64,000 bases of DNA, taken from Pyxicephalus adspersus (Eukaryota; Chordata; Amphibia; Anura; Pyxicephalidae). How positions within the stretch are numbered: position 1 is the stretch's first letter; every line of letters begins with the position of its first letter. Shown here one piece after another: positions 56,401 to 61,689 of the stretch. Position numbers and translations under genes: made by a program. Below the pieces are notes generated by a model that was not told where the DNA came from, did not search any database, and saw nothing but the letters and a program-made list of their open reading frames with translations. The stretch lies in contig NC_092859.1 of assembly GCF_032062135.1 (NCBI RefSeq), positions 87,796,781 to 87,860,780 on the forward strand. Direction: 5' to 3'.

Positions 56401-59400
56401 TGTGTCTTTTTCATGTTGCCTTTAAGACCAAAAATATGCCTCTTTTTTTACTGCAGTACACATTTTTTCTTTTTTAACATTTCCCCTAGAAATGTCACTA
56501 TTAGATAGAGTAGGTACAAAACACTACAAACCACTAAATATTTTTCCTATTGACCTAAAAAGTGTTCAGATTCAAGTTCAGAAACCAGAAATTGGACCAA
56601 TCTGGCAAAATAGACCTAACAATTAAGGCAAATGTTACTAATATAATTAGAAACAATGAGCTTGATTTATTTAAGCTCCCCAAGTCTGGAGAGGATACAT
56701 TTTCATCAGTTAACTTGGAATGGATTTCTAAAAAGTAGTTTGCTATTTGTTAGCAAATCTTTCAATCCTGGATCATATTCATTCCAGGTTTTTTGGATCA
56801 CCCAGGTCCACTGATAAACATGTATCATCTCCAGTCTTGGAGAGTTTCAATAAATCAGGCCCAATGTAACTTTTGCAAGCATATACAGGAATGACCCTCT
56901 GACCACCAATGAAACATGGGAGCCAGAAAAAATGGCAATGGGGATGGTGGTGGTGGAAATGAAGGGGCATACTGGCACATTATTTAGAGACCACAGCACT
57001 ACTGTAAGCTTAGTTCTGATTGAATTTATGTTAAAGCAGCACTTTGAAATGGCAAGATATGTGACAATAATACTTAAGAAAACACTTTAGCACACTCTGG
57101 TGGGACTACTGCTTAATGAATTAACATTTAGTTAGCCAAAGTGATACCTCTCTATTGAAAAAAGATCCTTCAAATTTTTTAAATTTGAGCACACAATAAC
57201 CTTAAGGAAATAGTTCACTAAAATATTTACAGACTGGTATATTTTTCTCCTAAATGCTAAACATTTGAATATTTCACATTGTGCAGCTTCAAACATTTTT
57301 TGGTCTTTGCCTTGTGTGACTCTTTAATCCTACCTCGAAGTGATTTTATGACTGTTGACTACTCAAATTTTATATTTCTTTATAAATGAAGTAAAAGTCA
57401 TCAACACCTGCAAAATCATATTGTTTGCAAATAGTGAGGCATAGATATGCCTATAGTGTTAGTTCTTTCCTTTAAAGCTGTCCTTATCTCTTATGAACTG
57501 TCATGCAGAATTCCATAGCTTGATTGCATGTTGTTAGAGATAAAATAATTGTCTGCTACTTTCCATAATTATACATAGTAATTCAGTCAACAAATATTTT
57601 AAAATAAATAAAGATAATTGCTTTAAAATGCACAGCTAAGACAAAATGCCAGGAAGCTAATAGTGAAGATAATGCCTAATGAAAACATATCATCAGTGCT
57701 GATGATAGCGGGCCAGGGATGATCATTTGAACAGCTTTGAATAAACAGATCACTGCATTTGCATCCTATTGTTTGTCTCTTTTTTTCACTGACATAGTTT
57801 CCATAAAGCAAATTATGAAAATTATCTTGTTGTAAAGGAAGAATTGGTAGTTTATAGATGGTCAACCATTTGAATCTTTAGAATTTGACTTTTTCTTTGT
57901 ACTCCTTGCTGCACATAGCTGCACACTTTGCAGACTTTAGTTATGTGATTTTTTTTTTTTTTCATTAGAGTCATTAGATTTAAAGAGATGCCAAAAATAG
58001 AGAAAATAAAATAAATGGCCTTTTGATGTTCAGTGTAAAATGATACATTGCTATGAGGTGTGTATAAAAAAACTGGTACACTAGGCTAATGTGTTGGCAT
58101 TGCCATGGCTGGACAGATGGTAAACCCCTACCATGCTCTTACTAGCCCATATGCTATTGACCTTTTGGTTGGTGCTCATCGAGAGGAACCCTAAAACTTT
58201 CTAAATTTCCAGAACAGTGTTAGTGTTCTTCAGACTGCTCTTGAATCAATAAAAGGGAATGTAAAGTACCGTAATTTATTTAAAACCTTATTTTGCTTAA
58301 TAGTACAGCCCAGGCCAGTACATTGGACAAACCCCCAAACGCTTGCTCAGAAAATTTAAGTGTTAGTGCAAATAAAAAAGTATCTCAGAAAGTACAATTT
58401 AATTATTACAAGTACACTAATTTGACTATAATCGCTTTTAAGCTTTCCTAAACCTGTGGGGTTAGCCGCTAACTTCCCTCAATTAAATGGATTCCTTACC
58501 CATTTACAACGAGGCATAGTAATGTTAGAAACAACTCTAATGCTAAACATAAATTTTAGTTTATGTCAAATTATGTATTGTTAAGGTTCAATAACATATT
58601 TTACTATACATGTCAGTAGAAAGCTATAGTGTTTACCTGATATTAAATGTTTTAGAGATAGCTAACGCTCCGTTTTTAATTGATTATTTAGCATTCCACC
58701 CAATGTCCGGGACATTGTCTACTGCACAGGAGTTTCCCTGATGGATGAAGATGTATGGGAGTTTATCTGGATGAAATTTCATTCTACAACTGCCGTTTCA
58801 GAAAAGAAAATATTGCTGGAAGCATTGACCTGCAGTGATAATAGGAACCTTCTGAACAGGTAAGGGAAATAACTGTTTTTTAGATATATACAGTACTTGG
58901 CTACTTTTTTCAAGCAATTATGCTGCTCCATTTTTGATTGTGCAAAATAGCAAGAAATATAACTGAAACGGTAAAACATGGAGCTTCTTCATCTGTAATT
59001 AACTGTGCAGATAACATAGTTAATTATGTCAGGGTTTAGACCCAGTATATTTTTGTTTTAAATCTTTTCTTTTTGTATATATCTTTTTTAGTGGTTCCTT
59101 AAAATATACCTTGATTTTCTTCAGTGCTTATTATTTATTCAGGCTCTATATCCTGTATTGCAGCACGGCACTATTTTTATTTGTACAACCTAATTAGACA
59201 AACCTTCCATTCCAACCAGCTAGGAGAAGCCACTTTCACATTTCTAGCGCATTATAACATTTGCAATCCAAGTTGTTGTGAACTCAAACGTCATACCCAA
59301 GAGTCAGCTGACCTATTTGACAACATTGTACTCCTTATGTGTCCTTCTAAACAATTGTTAAAATACATCTAAACCTAAAAACAAATATGTTACACATTAC

Positions 59401-60677
59401 AGCTTACCAGTCCTAAGATGGGATAGCTGCATTCATTTTCATTTTTTATTTTCAGGCTAGGAACATTTTTAGGAAGTCCAGTAATTCCCTGTTGATCCTC
59501 CTAGAAATGCAGTGTTCCTCTTATATGGTTATCTGTGTTGTATAAACTATTAATCTTATCAACTATCATGTTAAAGAAAATTAATATAAATAGATACAGT
59601 ATGTTTGAAATTCTTCCTTTAGGACAAGTATGGCTGTAAATATTGAAACAATGGAAAAGTTAGTGTAAACATAAATAACAGAAAACTTATAATTTGCAGA
59701 ACTATCAGATAAAAATGCAGGATCCTCATACCCTAAATAGCATGCTGCAATTATCTTTTTGAATGGTTGAGATATGTTTAGAAAATATTACGTAAAACTG
59801 TTTATTTACTTTATAATCTTTAAATATCTAATTATATATATATTTAATAAATTAGGATCATTTTTAAAGTGTATCACAGATGATGTGGTACAGATAAAAT
59901 GGTTTTGTCTATTGTGATATATTTATTTCTTAAGGCTTCTCAACTTGTCACTAAATTCCGAAGTGGTACTAGATCAAGATGCTATTGATGTTATAATTCA
60001 TGTAGCAAGGAATCCACATGGAAGAGACTTAGCATGGAAATTCTTTAGGGATAAATGGAAAATTCTGAATGCAAGGTATGTTTTATTTACAATTATTGCA
60101 TCACTCTGTTCAATATTTACTATATTTGATACCCAAACGTTAATTTTTTTTTAAAGAGTGAAAAAAATTATAAAAATTACTAAAATTTTACTTAAAATGA
60201 ATGTGGAAATTTTTGTAGCAGCTTTGAAGCTGATTGGAGTTCTGTCTCTGTCTGTCTGTCTGTTCTTTTTATATTTGCTTGTCAAATTGGATTATACTGG
60301 TGAAATTGTAGTCATCAGGACAAGGGGTGGGGGTAATTGCTCTAATGAATCCCCAGATAGTAGTAAACGTTTTTTATTGTTCTACACTCTATCCTGCATG
60401 GACCTACATATTAATAACTCTTATATTAAAATAAATATTTTAAATTATTTTGTGATGTATCACTTTATTATCTAAGAAATAAAGATTCTATAAATAATTT
60501 AAATGACCATCTTGTGTGCTTTGACTTATTGAAGGATAGAGAATAATTTCATTTTTGAGCAATACCTTGAATAAAGGTGTCTTCTTTCTCTTTAGATATG
60601 GAGAAGCCTTATTTATGAATTCTAAACTCATCAGTGGAGTCACAGAATTTCTAAATACAGAAGAAGAATTAGATGAG
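5691..60677 (+). CDS. TRHDE: TRHDE, partial gene: 11 internal coding exons of the C-terminal half
   Basis: Join of 5691-5756, 6135-6322, 8657-8745, 16420-16553, 16653-16708, 29643-29790, 37143-37240, 39099-39206, 58692-58859, 59935-60075 and 60596-60677 gives 426 uninterrupted codons. The product is a type II membrane zinc ectopeptidase of the M1 family that removes the N-terminal pyroglutamate from thyrotropin-releasing hormone outside the cell. The part here covers the end of the catalytic domain, the beta-sandwich domain and most of the helical C-terminal domain (ERAP1_C-like), which begins near WVLGNIDQIGYFRVNYD. Four cysteines match the two conserved disulfides of aminopeptidase N in spacing: C-x6-C in the 39099 exon, and two cysteines 36 residues apart in the 58692 exon. 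Several N-glycosylation sequons fit an ectodomain. The HEXXH and GAMEN motifs lie upstream and the last exon lies beyond the window. All introns are GT-AG. Identification rests on remembered near-identity to mammalian TRHDE; the closest paralogues (ANPEP, ENPEP, LVRN) are much more divergent. Confidence 0.96.
5757..6134 (+). other. TRHDE intron, 378 bp
   Basis: Short intron with canonical ends. It contains an A-rich run near 5787 and nothing else that I can identify. Confidence 0.9.
6135..6322 (+). CDS. TRHDE: TRHDE exon (probable exon 9), start of beta-sandwich domain
   Basis: 188 nt, phase 0 in and phase 2 out, residues 23-84 plus two bases of Ser85. It carries VNIQEVMDQWTLQMGYPVI, the family's conserved 'M-x-x-W-T-x-Q-x-G-Y-P-V' stretch linking the catalytic domain to the beta-sandwich domain. 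An N-E-T sequon lies just after it, and an N-N-S sequon is completed across the splice. The acceptor is tttctaag and the donor is gtacag. An in-frame read-through into the intron runs to a stop at 6357-6359, so retention would truncate the protein. Confidence 0.95.
6323..8656 (+). other. TRHDE intron, 2.3 kb
   Basis: Contains a poly-G run with one undetermined base (6628) and one full copy of the common palindromic MITE (7051-7277). The remainder is AT-rich with no recognisable gene or RNA. Confidence 0.85.
7051..7277. mobile_element. Palindromic MITE family 1, copy 1 (full length)
   Basis: The two arms are inverted copies: the left end reads gggccatgatttattgaagc and the right end reads ctttaataaatcaggcc. 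Inside are the family hallmarks gggtgatccagcaaacc and its complement ggtttgctggatcaccc, and a central tttgttagcaaa. No protein is encoded. Seven other copies or partial copies lie in this window. Confidence 0.9.
8657..8745 (+). CDS. TRHDE: TRHDE exon (probable exon 10), beta-sandwich domain
   Basis: 89 nt. The first base completes Ser85, residues 86-114 follow, and the last base begins Glu115. The correct frame reads FLWQIPLTIAVGNTSHIS and ends IIWVSNKS, matching the beta-sandwich domain of TRHDE. A longer open frame also crosses this exon but is not the coding one. Two N-glycosylation sequons (N-T-S and N-K-S) are present. The acceptor is ttttgcag and the donor is gtgaga. Confidence 0.95.
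9322..9384. repeat. 39-bp direct duplication
   Basis: The stretch ttcagatgctgaaaaacac at 9322 recurs with one mismatch at 9361 (ttcagatgccgaaaaacac). An open frame of 104 codons runs across it but has no recognisable homology. Confidence 0.5.
10310..10395. repeat. TA/TG microsatellite with foldback flanks
   Basis: A (TA)n core is flanked by gtataaatgtgtgtata and tatacacacattta, which are inverted copies, so the tract can form a hairpin. A second degenerate TA tract follows directly. Confidence 0.75.
12769..12822. repeat. 27-bp tandem duplication
   Basis: Two adjacent copies of a unit beginning tttggagggtggtttgttag differ at one or two positions. Just upstream, tctgaaccaaagctag is also repeated (near 12718 and 12742), so the local region is built of short direct repeats. 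Confidence 0.7.
14256..14678. mobile_element. Palindromic MITE family 2, full length
   Basis: The terminal inverted repeats are ctaaagctaggtacacacg on the left and cgtgtgtacgcagctttag on the right, extending inward through gtgcaataatt. The interior is rich in short inverted motifs (cgaacgat/atcgttcg types), as expected of a non-autonomous foldback element. No clear target-site duplication could be assigned because the ends merge with flanking sequence. Confidence 0.85.
16420..16553 (+). CDS. TRHDE: TRHDE exon (probable exon 11), start of helical C-terminal domain
   Basis: 134 nt. Two bases complete Glu115, then residues 116-159 follow, ending in phase 0. It contains WVLGNIDQIGYFRVNYD followed by NWRLLIDQLMRN, the entry to the ERAP1_C-like helical domain found in all M1 vertebrate ectopeptidases. 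The acceptor lies in a pyrimidine-rich tract ending cttttag; the donor is gtactg. The next exon is only 99 bp away. Confidence 0.96.
16554..16652 (+). other. TRHDE intron of only 99 bp
   Basis: Bounded by gtactg and a pyrimidine-rich tttttctcatag acceptor. It is near the minimum size for vertebrate introns while neighbouring introns are 7.7 and 12.9 kb. Confidence 0.95.
16653..16708 (+). CDS. TRHDE: TRHDE exon (probable exon 12), short helical-domain exon
   Basis: 56 nt, phase 0 in and phase 2 out, residues 160-177 plus two bases of Arg178. It encodes VISVSNRAGLIDDAFNLA, the strongly conserved N-R-A-x-L-I-D-D-A-F motif of M1 aminopeptidases. The acceptor is tctcatag and the donor is gtatgt. 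It is too short to stand out as an open frame and was found by joining frames to the exons either side. Confidence 0.95.
21301..21385. mobile_element. Palindromic MITE family 1, half copy
   Basis: The left arm is intact from taggcctgatttattaaa through cagtgaagctgggtgatcc and stops soon after; the right arm is missing. It probably arose by deletion or by truncated repair. Confidence 0.8.
21580..21822. repeat. Dispersed repeat family 3, short copy
   Basis: Shares its edge sequences cacttacct near the start and ttgagtttaggtccacttt at the end with elements at 33003-33542 and 44390-44830. The interior includes a cctcctgg stretch also seen in those copies. The class is unknown to me; it has no coding capacity. 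Confidence 0.55.
22413..22605. mobile_element. Palindromic MITE family 1, divergent subfamily copy
   Basis: The left end aaggcctgatttaataaa and inner gggtgatccagcaaatgg match the family. The arm inside reads tcatgggagaacctgggtg instead of the usual tcatcagtgaagctgggtg, a difference shared with the copy at 48978-49165. The right terminus is eroded. Confidence 0.8.
23229..23391. repeat. Foldback element with ~45-bp arms
   Basis: The left arm begins caggatttcagtaggtaag and runs into catgttatatttatgatgca; the right arm is its inverted copy ending tctatcgaaatcctg, with only a few mismatches. The loop is about 70 bp. No coding capacity; the class is undetermined. Confidence 0.7.
24157..24195. repeat. 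(TA)n microsatellite
   Basis: About 19 uninterrupted TA units, directly upstream of a TA-flanked transposon. Confidence 0.9.
24211..24718. mobile_element. Non-autonomous DNA transposon with TA target site (Tc1/mariner superfamily, possibly Tigger/pogo-like)
   Basis: The left end caggaagtcgccgagtta and the complement of the right end, caggtagtcccggggtta, are matching terminal inverted repeats. Both ends abut TA (tata before, tatc after), the target duplicated by Tc1/mariner-type transposases. About 500 bp long with no open frame for a transposase. The Tigger/pogo label is a guess from the CAGG-type terminus. Confidence 0.7.
25425..25570. mobile_element. Possible Tc1/mariner terminal fragment
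   Basis: Begins tata-cagtcatgagaagaagaa and continues with tacaccctcattcag, resembling the end of a widespread fish and amphibian DNA transposon as I remember it. No matching second terminus is found nearby, so this would be a solo end. Confidence 0.35.
25594..25895. mobile_element. Non-autonomous TIR element
   Basis: The left end actaaattcacactggtgg and the complement of the right end, ttaggccaggttcacacctg, form imperfect terminal inverted repeats about 300 bp apart. The interior is GC-richer than the surrounding intron and has no coding capacity. Confidence 0.6.
26061..26617. mobile_element. Non-autonomous TIR element, 557 bp
   Basis: The left end gcagtaatcccgagtcgcac and the complement of the right end, gcagtaatcccaagtcacac, are inverted repeats of at least 25 bp with few mismatches. 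A second near-perfect foldback (aaaagcagattac / gtaatctgctttt) lies inside near 26456, and a (TA)n tract near 26330. It has no transposase frame; its GC content is well above the flanks. Confidence 0.75.
28201..28425 (+). pseudogene. L2-like LINE reverse transcriptase fragment
   Basis: One frame reads VGVLQGSVL, then LFSLFTYSLGSLISSFG, a stop at 28291-28293, then QYHLYADDIS and SDRFLKLNQDKTELIIFPP. The order of the Q-G-S-V-L motif, the Y-A-D-D catalytic motif at 28306-28317 and the L-N-x-D-K-T-E motif is that of non-LTR reverse transcriptases of the L2/CR1 group. Sequence between YADD and the next motif is shorter than usual, so there is a deletion. It cannot make an active enzyme. Confidence 0.85.
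28426..28605 (+). mobile_element. 3' tail of the same LINE, ending in an ATA-type repeat
   Basis: Contains attgtaagctcttcggggca and a later ggtgctatataaatcctg, which I recognise as the conserved 3' end of an abundant amphibian L2/CR1-like LINE. It terminates in (ATA)n-type repeats, as expected for this group, which primes on short microsatellite tails. Confidence 0.75.
29643..29790 (+). CDS. TRHDE: TRHDE exon (probable exon 13), helical domain
   Basis: 148 nt. The first base completes Arg178, residues 179-227 follow, and it ends in phase 0. It encodes the helix pair with IPLEIIRYLSEEKDFLPWHA and then ALYPLDKLLDR, matching TRHDE and the M1-family L-x-Y-L-x-x-E-x-D-x-x-P-W pattern. The acceptor follows a T-rich tract ending tttttag and the donor is gtaaaa. 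Read-through continues in frame for about 39 codons before a stop at 29905-29907. Confidence 0.96.
31170..31389. mobile_element. Non-autonomous hAT element, 220 bp, with 8-bp target-site duplication
   Basis: The ends are cagcggtcgccaacc and, on the complement of the right side, cactgttggccaacc. The 8 bp acctagaa occur immediately before (31162-31169) and after (31390-31397), a perfect duplication of the length that hAT transposases make. The terminus and interior resemble those of the element at 52475-52831, so the two are probably one family. Confidence 0.9.
31652..31811. mobile_element. Foldback MITE family 4, copy 1
   Basis: The left end ggggtttatttataag and the right part atttactgctttataaac are imperfect inverted repeats. 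The right arm shares cagattcactgctttata-like sequence with the element at 49443-49590. Confidence 0.5.
32161..32254. repeat. 47-bp tandem duplication ending in poly-T
   Basis: Two adjacent units begin tccaattatttgttaactat, continue aatcctga and end in a T-run. The two copies are identical outside the homopolymer, so the duplication is recent or an assembly effect at the T-run. Confidence 0.9.
33003..33542. repeat. Dispersed repeat family 3, long copy
   Basis: Begins with an A-run and cacttacctttata, and ends with gataggtccactttag. It shares the cctcctgggat and cactgtgcatgc stretches with the copy at 44390-44830. Open frames in it have no recognisable product. Confidence 0.6.
34196..34867. 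mobile_element. Non-autonomous hAT-type element, 672 bp, with 8-bp target-site duplication
   Basis: The ends are tagtgttggtcgaat and, on the complement of the right side, tagtgttggtgttcgaa. The 8 bp ctcctcat flank it on both sides (34188-34195 and 34868-34875), a perfect duplication. The interior holds a long internal hairpin (about 34410-34620) whose arms include ctctgtgattggctg / cagccaatcacagag and cccgggcactagagg / cctctagtgcccggg. No transposase frame; two small open frames crossing it are incidental. Confidence 0.9.
37143..37240 (+). CDS. TRHDE: TRHDE exon (probable exon 14), helical domain
   Basis: 98 nt, phase 0 in and phase 2 out, residues 228-259 plus two bases of Glu260. It encodes EYVLKQVATMYFRLGWP, followed by a variable loop with an N-G-S sequon and then IIQTSYQTE. 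The acceptor is preceded by eight T residues and the donor is gtatga, a weaker match to consensus than most of the others. Read-through of the donor adds only five residues before a TAA at 37257-37259. Confidence 0.95.
37241..39098 (+). other. TRHDE intron, 1.86 kb
   Basis: Canonical ends (gtatga / tattgtag). I see no repeat family or RNA gene in it. Confidence 0.85.
39099..39206 (+). CDS. TRHDE: TRHDE exon (probable exon 15), first disulfide of the helical domain
   Basis: 108 nt. The first base completes Glu260, residues 261-295 follow, and two bases of Arg296 remain. It encodes ELRREVIMLACSFGNKQCHQ, with the C-x6-C pair that forms a disulfide in aminopeptidase N, then a helix reading TMISDWISSNRNR. 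The acceptor is tattgtag and the donor is the strong consensus gtaagt. Confidence 0.96.
39702..39730. repeat. (TA)n microsatellite
   Basis: Uninterrupted TA run preceded by a tctctct stretch and a degenerate TG/TA tract. Confidence 0.9.
40156..40334. other. Assembly gap of 179 undetermined bases
   Basis: A run of n. Open frames crossing it are artefacts. No exon is expected here, because the exons on either side are joined in frame by a complete codon. Confidence 0.99.
41434..41475. repeat. (TA)n microsatellite
   Basis: About 20 TA units between ttt and aaattgg. Confidence 0.9.
42100..42560. repeat. Unclassified GC-richer dispersed repeat
   Basis: Composition shifts sharply from the AT-rich intron, and cag/aca-rich sequence ends with ataaagccctatcagccaat. 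A similar architecture (gaacaggaa/cagac-rich run, then a ctaaatagcc and attggcc end) occurs at 50700-51310. It may be an LTR or a non-autonomous element in antisense; no terminal repeats were found. A family-1 MITE follows at once. Confidence 0.4.
42588..42810. mobile_element. Palindromic MITE family 1, copy (full length)
   Basis: The ends are ggccctgatttattaaag and ctttattaaatcagggc. Both arms with gggtaattaagcaaacc (a mutated version of the usual motif) and ggtttgctggatcaccc are present around tttgttagcaaa. Confidence 0.9.
43638..43745. mobile_element. Palindromic MITE family 1, half copy
   Basis: The left arm runs from ttgggcctgatttttta through gggtgatccagcaaacc to tcaaagtcattt. The right arm is absent. 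Confidence 0.85.
44390..44830. repeat. Dispersed repeat family 3, copy
   Basis: Starts with gacacttacctttaat and ends with gttgagtttaggtacgtttt. It shares cactgtgcatgc with the 33003-33542 copy. Open frames on both strands within it (up to 120 codons) are not recognisable proteins. Confidence 0.6.
45396..45424. repeat. Perfect short palindrome
   Basis: The 14-bp arms atgtttagtttata and tataaactaaacat are exact complements with almost no spacer. It is AT-only apart from two G/C pairs per arm and can extrude a hairpin. No known site is recognised. Confidence 0.85.
45548..45821. mobile_element. Palindromic MITE family 1 inside a larger 274-bp near-perfect palindrome
   Basis: The MITE itself runs from gggcctgatttataat (about 45583) to attataaatcaggccc (about 45785). 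Unusually, the 35 bp before it, starting cagtagcaatacc and containing catttattagttcagttaat, recur inverted immediately after it, ending ggtattgctactg. Pairing stops sharply at both outer ends. The arms of the MITE are also closer to identical than in any other copy in the window. Confidence 0.9.
47255..47300 (+). repeat. Fragment of a dispersed amphibian repeat
   Basis: The string ccctgaggaagcctaatgg followed by tgaaatgtgtcggattttt resembles a motif (ctgaggaagc ... gaaacgcgtcgg) that I remember as very frequent in frog genomic sequence. The extent and class of the element around it (perhaps 46650-47580) could not be defined. Confidence 0.4.
47694..47994. mobile_element. Non-autonomous DNA transposon with TA target site
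   Basis: The right end reads ggactacctg followed by tata, and its complement caggtagtcctca matches the terminus of the element at 24211-24718. The left end, cagttttcgttgctgggacc preceded by ata, is a diverged partner. The shared CAG(G) end and TA flanks indicate the same superfamily but a different family. Confidence 0.55.
48978..49165. mobile_element. Palindromic MITE family 1, divergent subfamily copy
   Basis: The left end reads agggcctaattcaataaagc, with catgggagaatgtgagtgatc inside, the same subfamily variant as at 22413-22605. The right arm (ggatcatccaggttctgcca) is eroded and lacks the terminal aaatcaggcc. Confidence 0.8.
49443..49590. mobile_element. Foldback MITE family 4, copy 2
   Basis: The left arm tctctttataaagcagg, aatctgacattta and ggtggagaatc pair with the right arm gattctccacc, gaatgtcagatt and cactgctttatagagat. 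Arms are about 55 bp with scattered mismatches and a loop of about 35 bp. Confidence 0.8.
50700..51310. repeat. Unclassified GC-richer dispersed repeat
   Basis: Abrupt composition change with many caagg/cagac-type near-repeats, then ctgattggccggtgg and catgcgcag near its end. It resembles the repeat at 42100-42560 in layout. I could not find paired terminal repeats or a coding frame. Confidence 0.45.
52475..52831. mobile_element. Non-autonomous hAT element, 357 bp, with 8-bp target-site duplication
   Basis: The ends are cagtgctcgccaacc and, on the complement of the right side, cagtgatcgcaaacc. The 8 bp atttaaag directly precede (52467-52474) and follow (52832-52839) the element, a perfect hAT-length duplication. 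The interior is GC-rich and contains an inverted pair around ccgcccactctccaatc / atgggagagtgggcggg. A related shorter copy is at 31170-31389. The open frames on both strands across it are incidental. Confidence 0.92.
54305..54330. repeat. (TA)n microsatellite
   Basis: Thirteen TA units between cagtg and cagatac. Confidence 0.9.
56657..56864. mobile_element. Palindromic MITE family 1, copy with internal deletion
   Basis: The left end gagcttgatttatttaagc and the right end tttcaataaatcaggccc are inverted repeats. The left arm lacks the gggtgatccagcaaac segment between cagttaacttgg and aatgg, while the right arm still has ttttggatcacccagg. This is a small internal deletion in one arm only. Confidence 0.85.
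58692..58859 (+). CDS. TRHDE: TRHDE exon (probable exon 16), second disulfide of the helical domain
   Basis: 168 nt. The first base completes Arg296, residues 297-351 follow, and two bases of Arg352 remain. It encodes IPPNVRDIVYCTGV, then EDVWEFIWMKFHSTTAVSEK and LLEALTCSDNRNLLN. The two cysteines are 36 residues apart, the same spacing as the second conserved disulfide of aminopeptidase N. The acceptor is gattatttag and the donor is gtaagg. A 19.5-kb intron separates it from the preceding exon. Confidence 0.96.
58860..59934 (+). other. TRHDE intron, 1.07 kb
   Basis: Canonical ends. No repeat or RNA gene recognised; the longest open frame (59124-59372) has no recognisable similarity. Confidence 0.85.
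59935..60075 (+). CDS. TRHDE: TRHDE exon (probable exon 17), helical domain
   Basis: 141 nt. The first base completes Arg352, residues 353-398 follow, and two bases of Arg399 remain. It reads LLNLSLNSEVVLDQDAIDVI followed by VARNPHGRDLAWKFFRDKW, the conserved N-P-x-G-x-x-x-A-W-x-F-x-x-x-x-W signature of M1 ectopeptidases. An N-L-S sequon is present. The acceptor is ttcttaag and the donor is gtatgt. Confidence 0.96.
60076..60595 (+). other. TRHDE intron, 520 bp
   Basis: Canonical ends (gtatgt / tctttag) and a short tctgtctg tract near 60241. Nothing else recognised. Confidence 0.9.
60596..60677 (+). CDS. TRHDE: TRHDE exon (probable exon 18), penultimate coding exon
   Basis: 82 nt. The first base completes Arg399, residues 400-426 follow, and it ends in phase 0 after a run of acidic residues. 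It encodes YGEALFMNSKLISGVTEFLN and then TEEELDE. The acceptor has a clear pyrimidine tract ending tctctttag and the donor is gtaaat. The mammalian protein continues for about 50 more residues in one further exon, which I did not find between here and 64000. Confidence 0.95.
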
Positions 60678-61593
60678 GTAAATATACATATATATAAATT
60701 TATATATTTTTTTTTAGAAAAAAAAGAAGCTTATACATATTTAACCTAAACTCATCTGAATAATGGTCAAGGACAATCTAACCCATACTGTTAACAACAA
60801 TCTTCCAGTGTTTGACAACAAATGGGACCTGTGGATAAGGCATAGCCCTAATGGATATTAATTCTTCTGAACCCTGTACCCCCCCTCTCTTTTCACCTAT
60901 CTCTTATCCACCCCATTTAACATTTGATTTTGCTGTAGAGAAGTATGTGCTATCCACTCTACAAAGCTCAAGTGGATTCATTTTGACATAGTGGATTAGT
61001 CAACCCTCACCTTTGCTATAATGCTTGAATAGATTACATTTAATCATTTGCAAACTCTTCCATCAATATGCCTCTACTGTATCTCTTCATTGTAATGGCT
61101 TGTCTACTTTGATTGGTCTTATGAAAAATCAATAAAAACAGCAAAATATAAAAAGAAGCCTATAATGGGAGGGAATCTCTGCTATATATAATATAATATG
61201 AAATAATATCATTGGCATTATAACATTTCTAAACTTGCATAGAGCTAGGTTACTTAATAGGCAGTCTTGGGTCTAGTTCCCTTCACATCAACGTTTTACA
61301 ACATAGTTTTTGTACTGCAGGCTGCTGACTTTCCAGAGTCATTTGTTCCAAATTCCATTCCAAATCTGAACCCAGAATTTGCCTATCACCCACAGATTTT
61401 AAGTTATAGGCGTGCTATAGCTGTTCAAATGGTCAGTAACTGGGTACATACATTTACATGGGAACATTATACCAGTTGCAGCTACCACTATGCCCGCTGC
61501 CGCCTCAGCTGAATCACGTCCCCTGGTGGCATGTATGTTCCAGCAGCCGCTGGGCATGTATGGGCAAGTCAGTGAGCTGACATCAGAAATAGG

Positions 61594-61600
61594 TATATAA
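61594..61600 (+). promoter_or_regulatory. TATA-box-like sequence upstream of the degenerate gene
   Basis: TATATAA lies 90 bp before the ATG at 61690, in ggtatataaggcgag. Spacing fits a core promoter copied together with the coding region. In an AT-rich genome this may be chance, so confidence is low. Confidence 0.3.
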
Positions 61601-61689
61601 GGCGAGATAGACGAAGGGCTTGTCTCTAGTGGGAAACCATACTATTGGATAGTACAGCTAGGGCATAGTCAGTCTGTTTTGAGCTAAAG

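Larger units (their letters stand above)
39207..58691 (+). other. TRHDE intron, 19.5 kb
   Basis: The largest intron in the window. It contains an assembly gap, several (TA)n tracts, five family-1 MITE copies, a family-3 repeat, two unclassified GC-richer repeats, a TA-flanked transposon, a foldback MITE and a hAT element, all listed separately. The longest stretches without anything I can name are 52840-56656 (apart from a TA tract) and 56865-58691. Confidence 0.85.
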
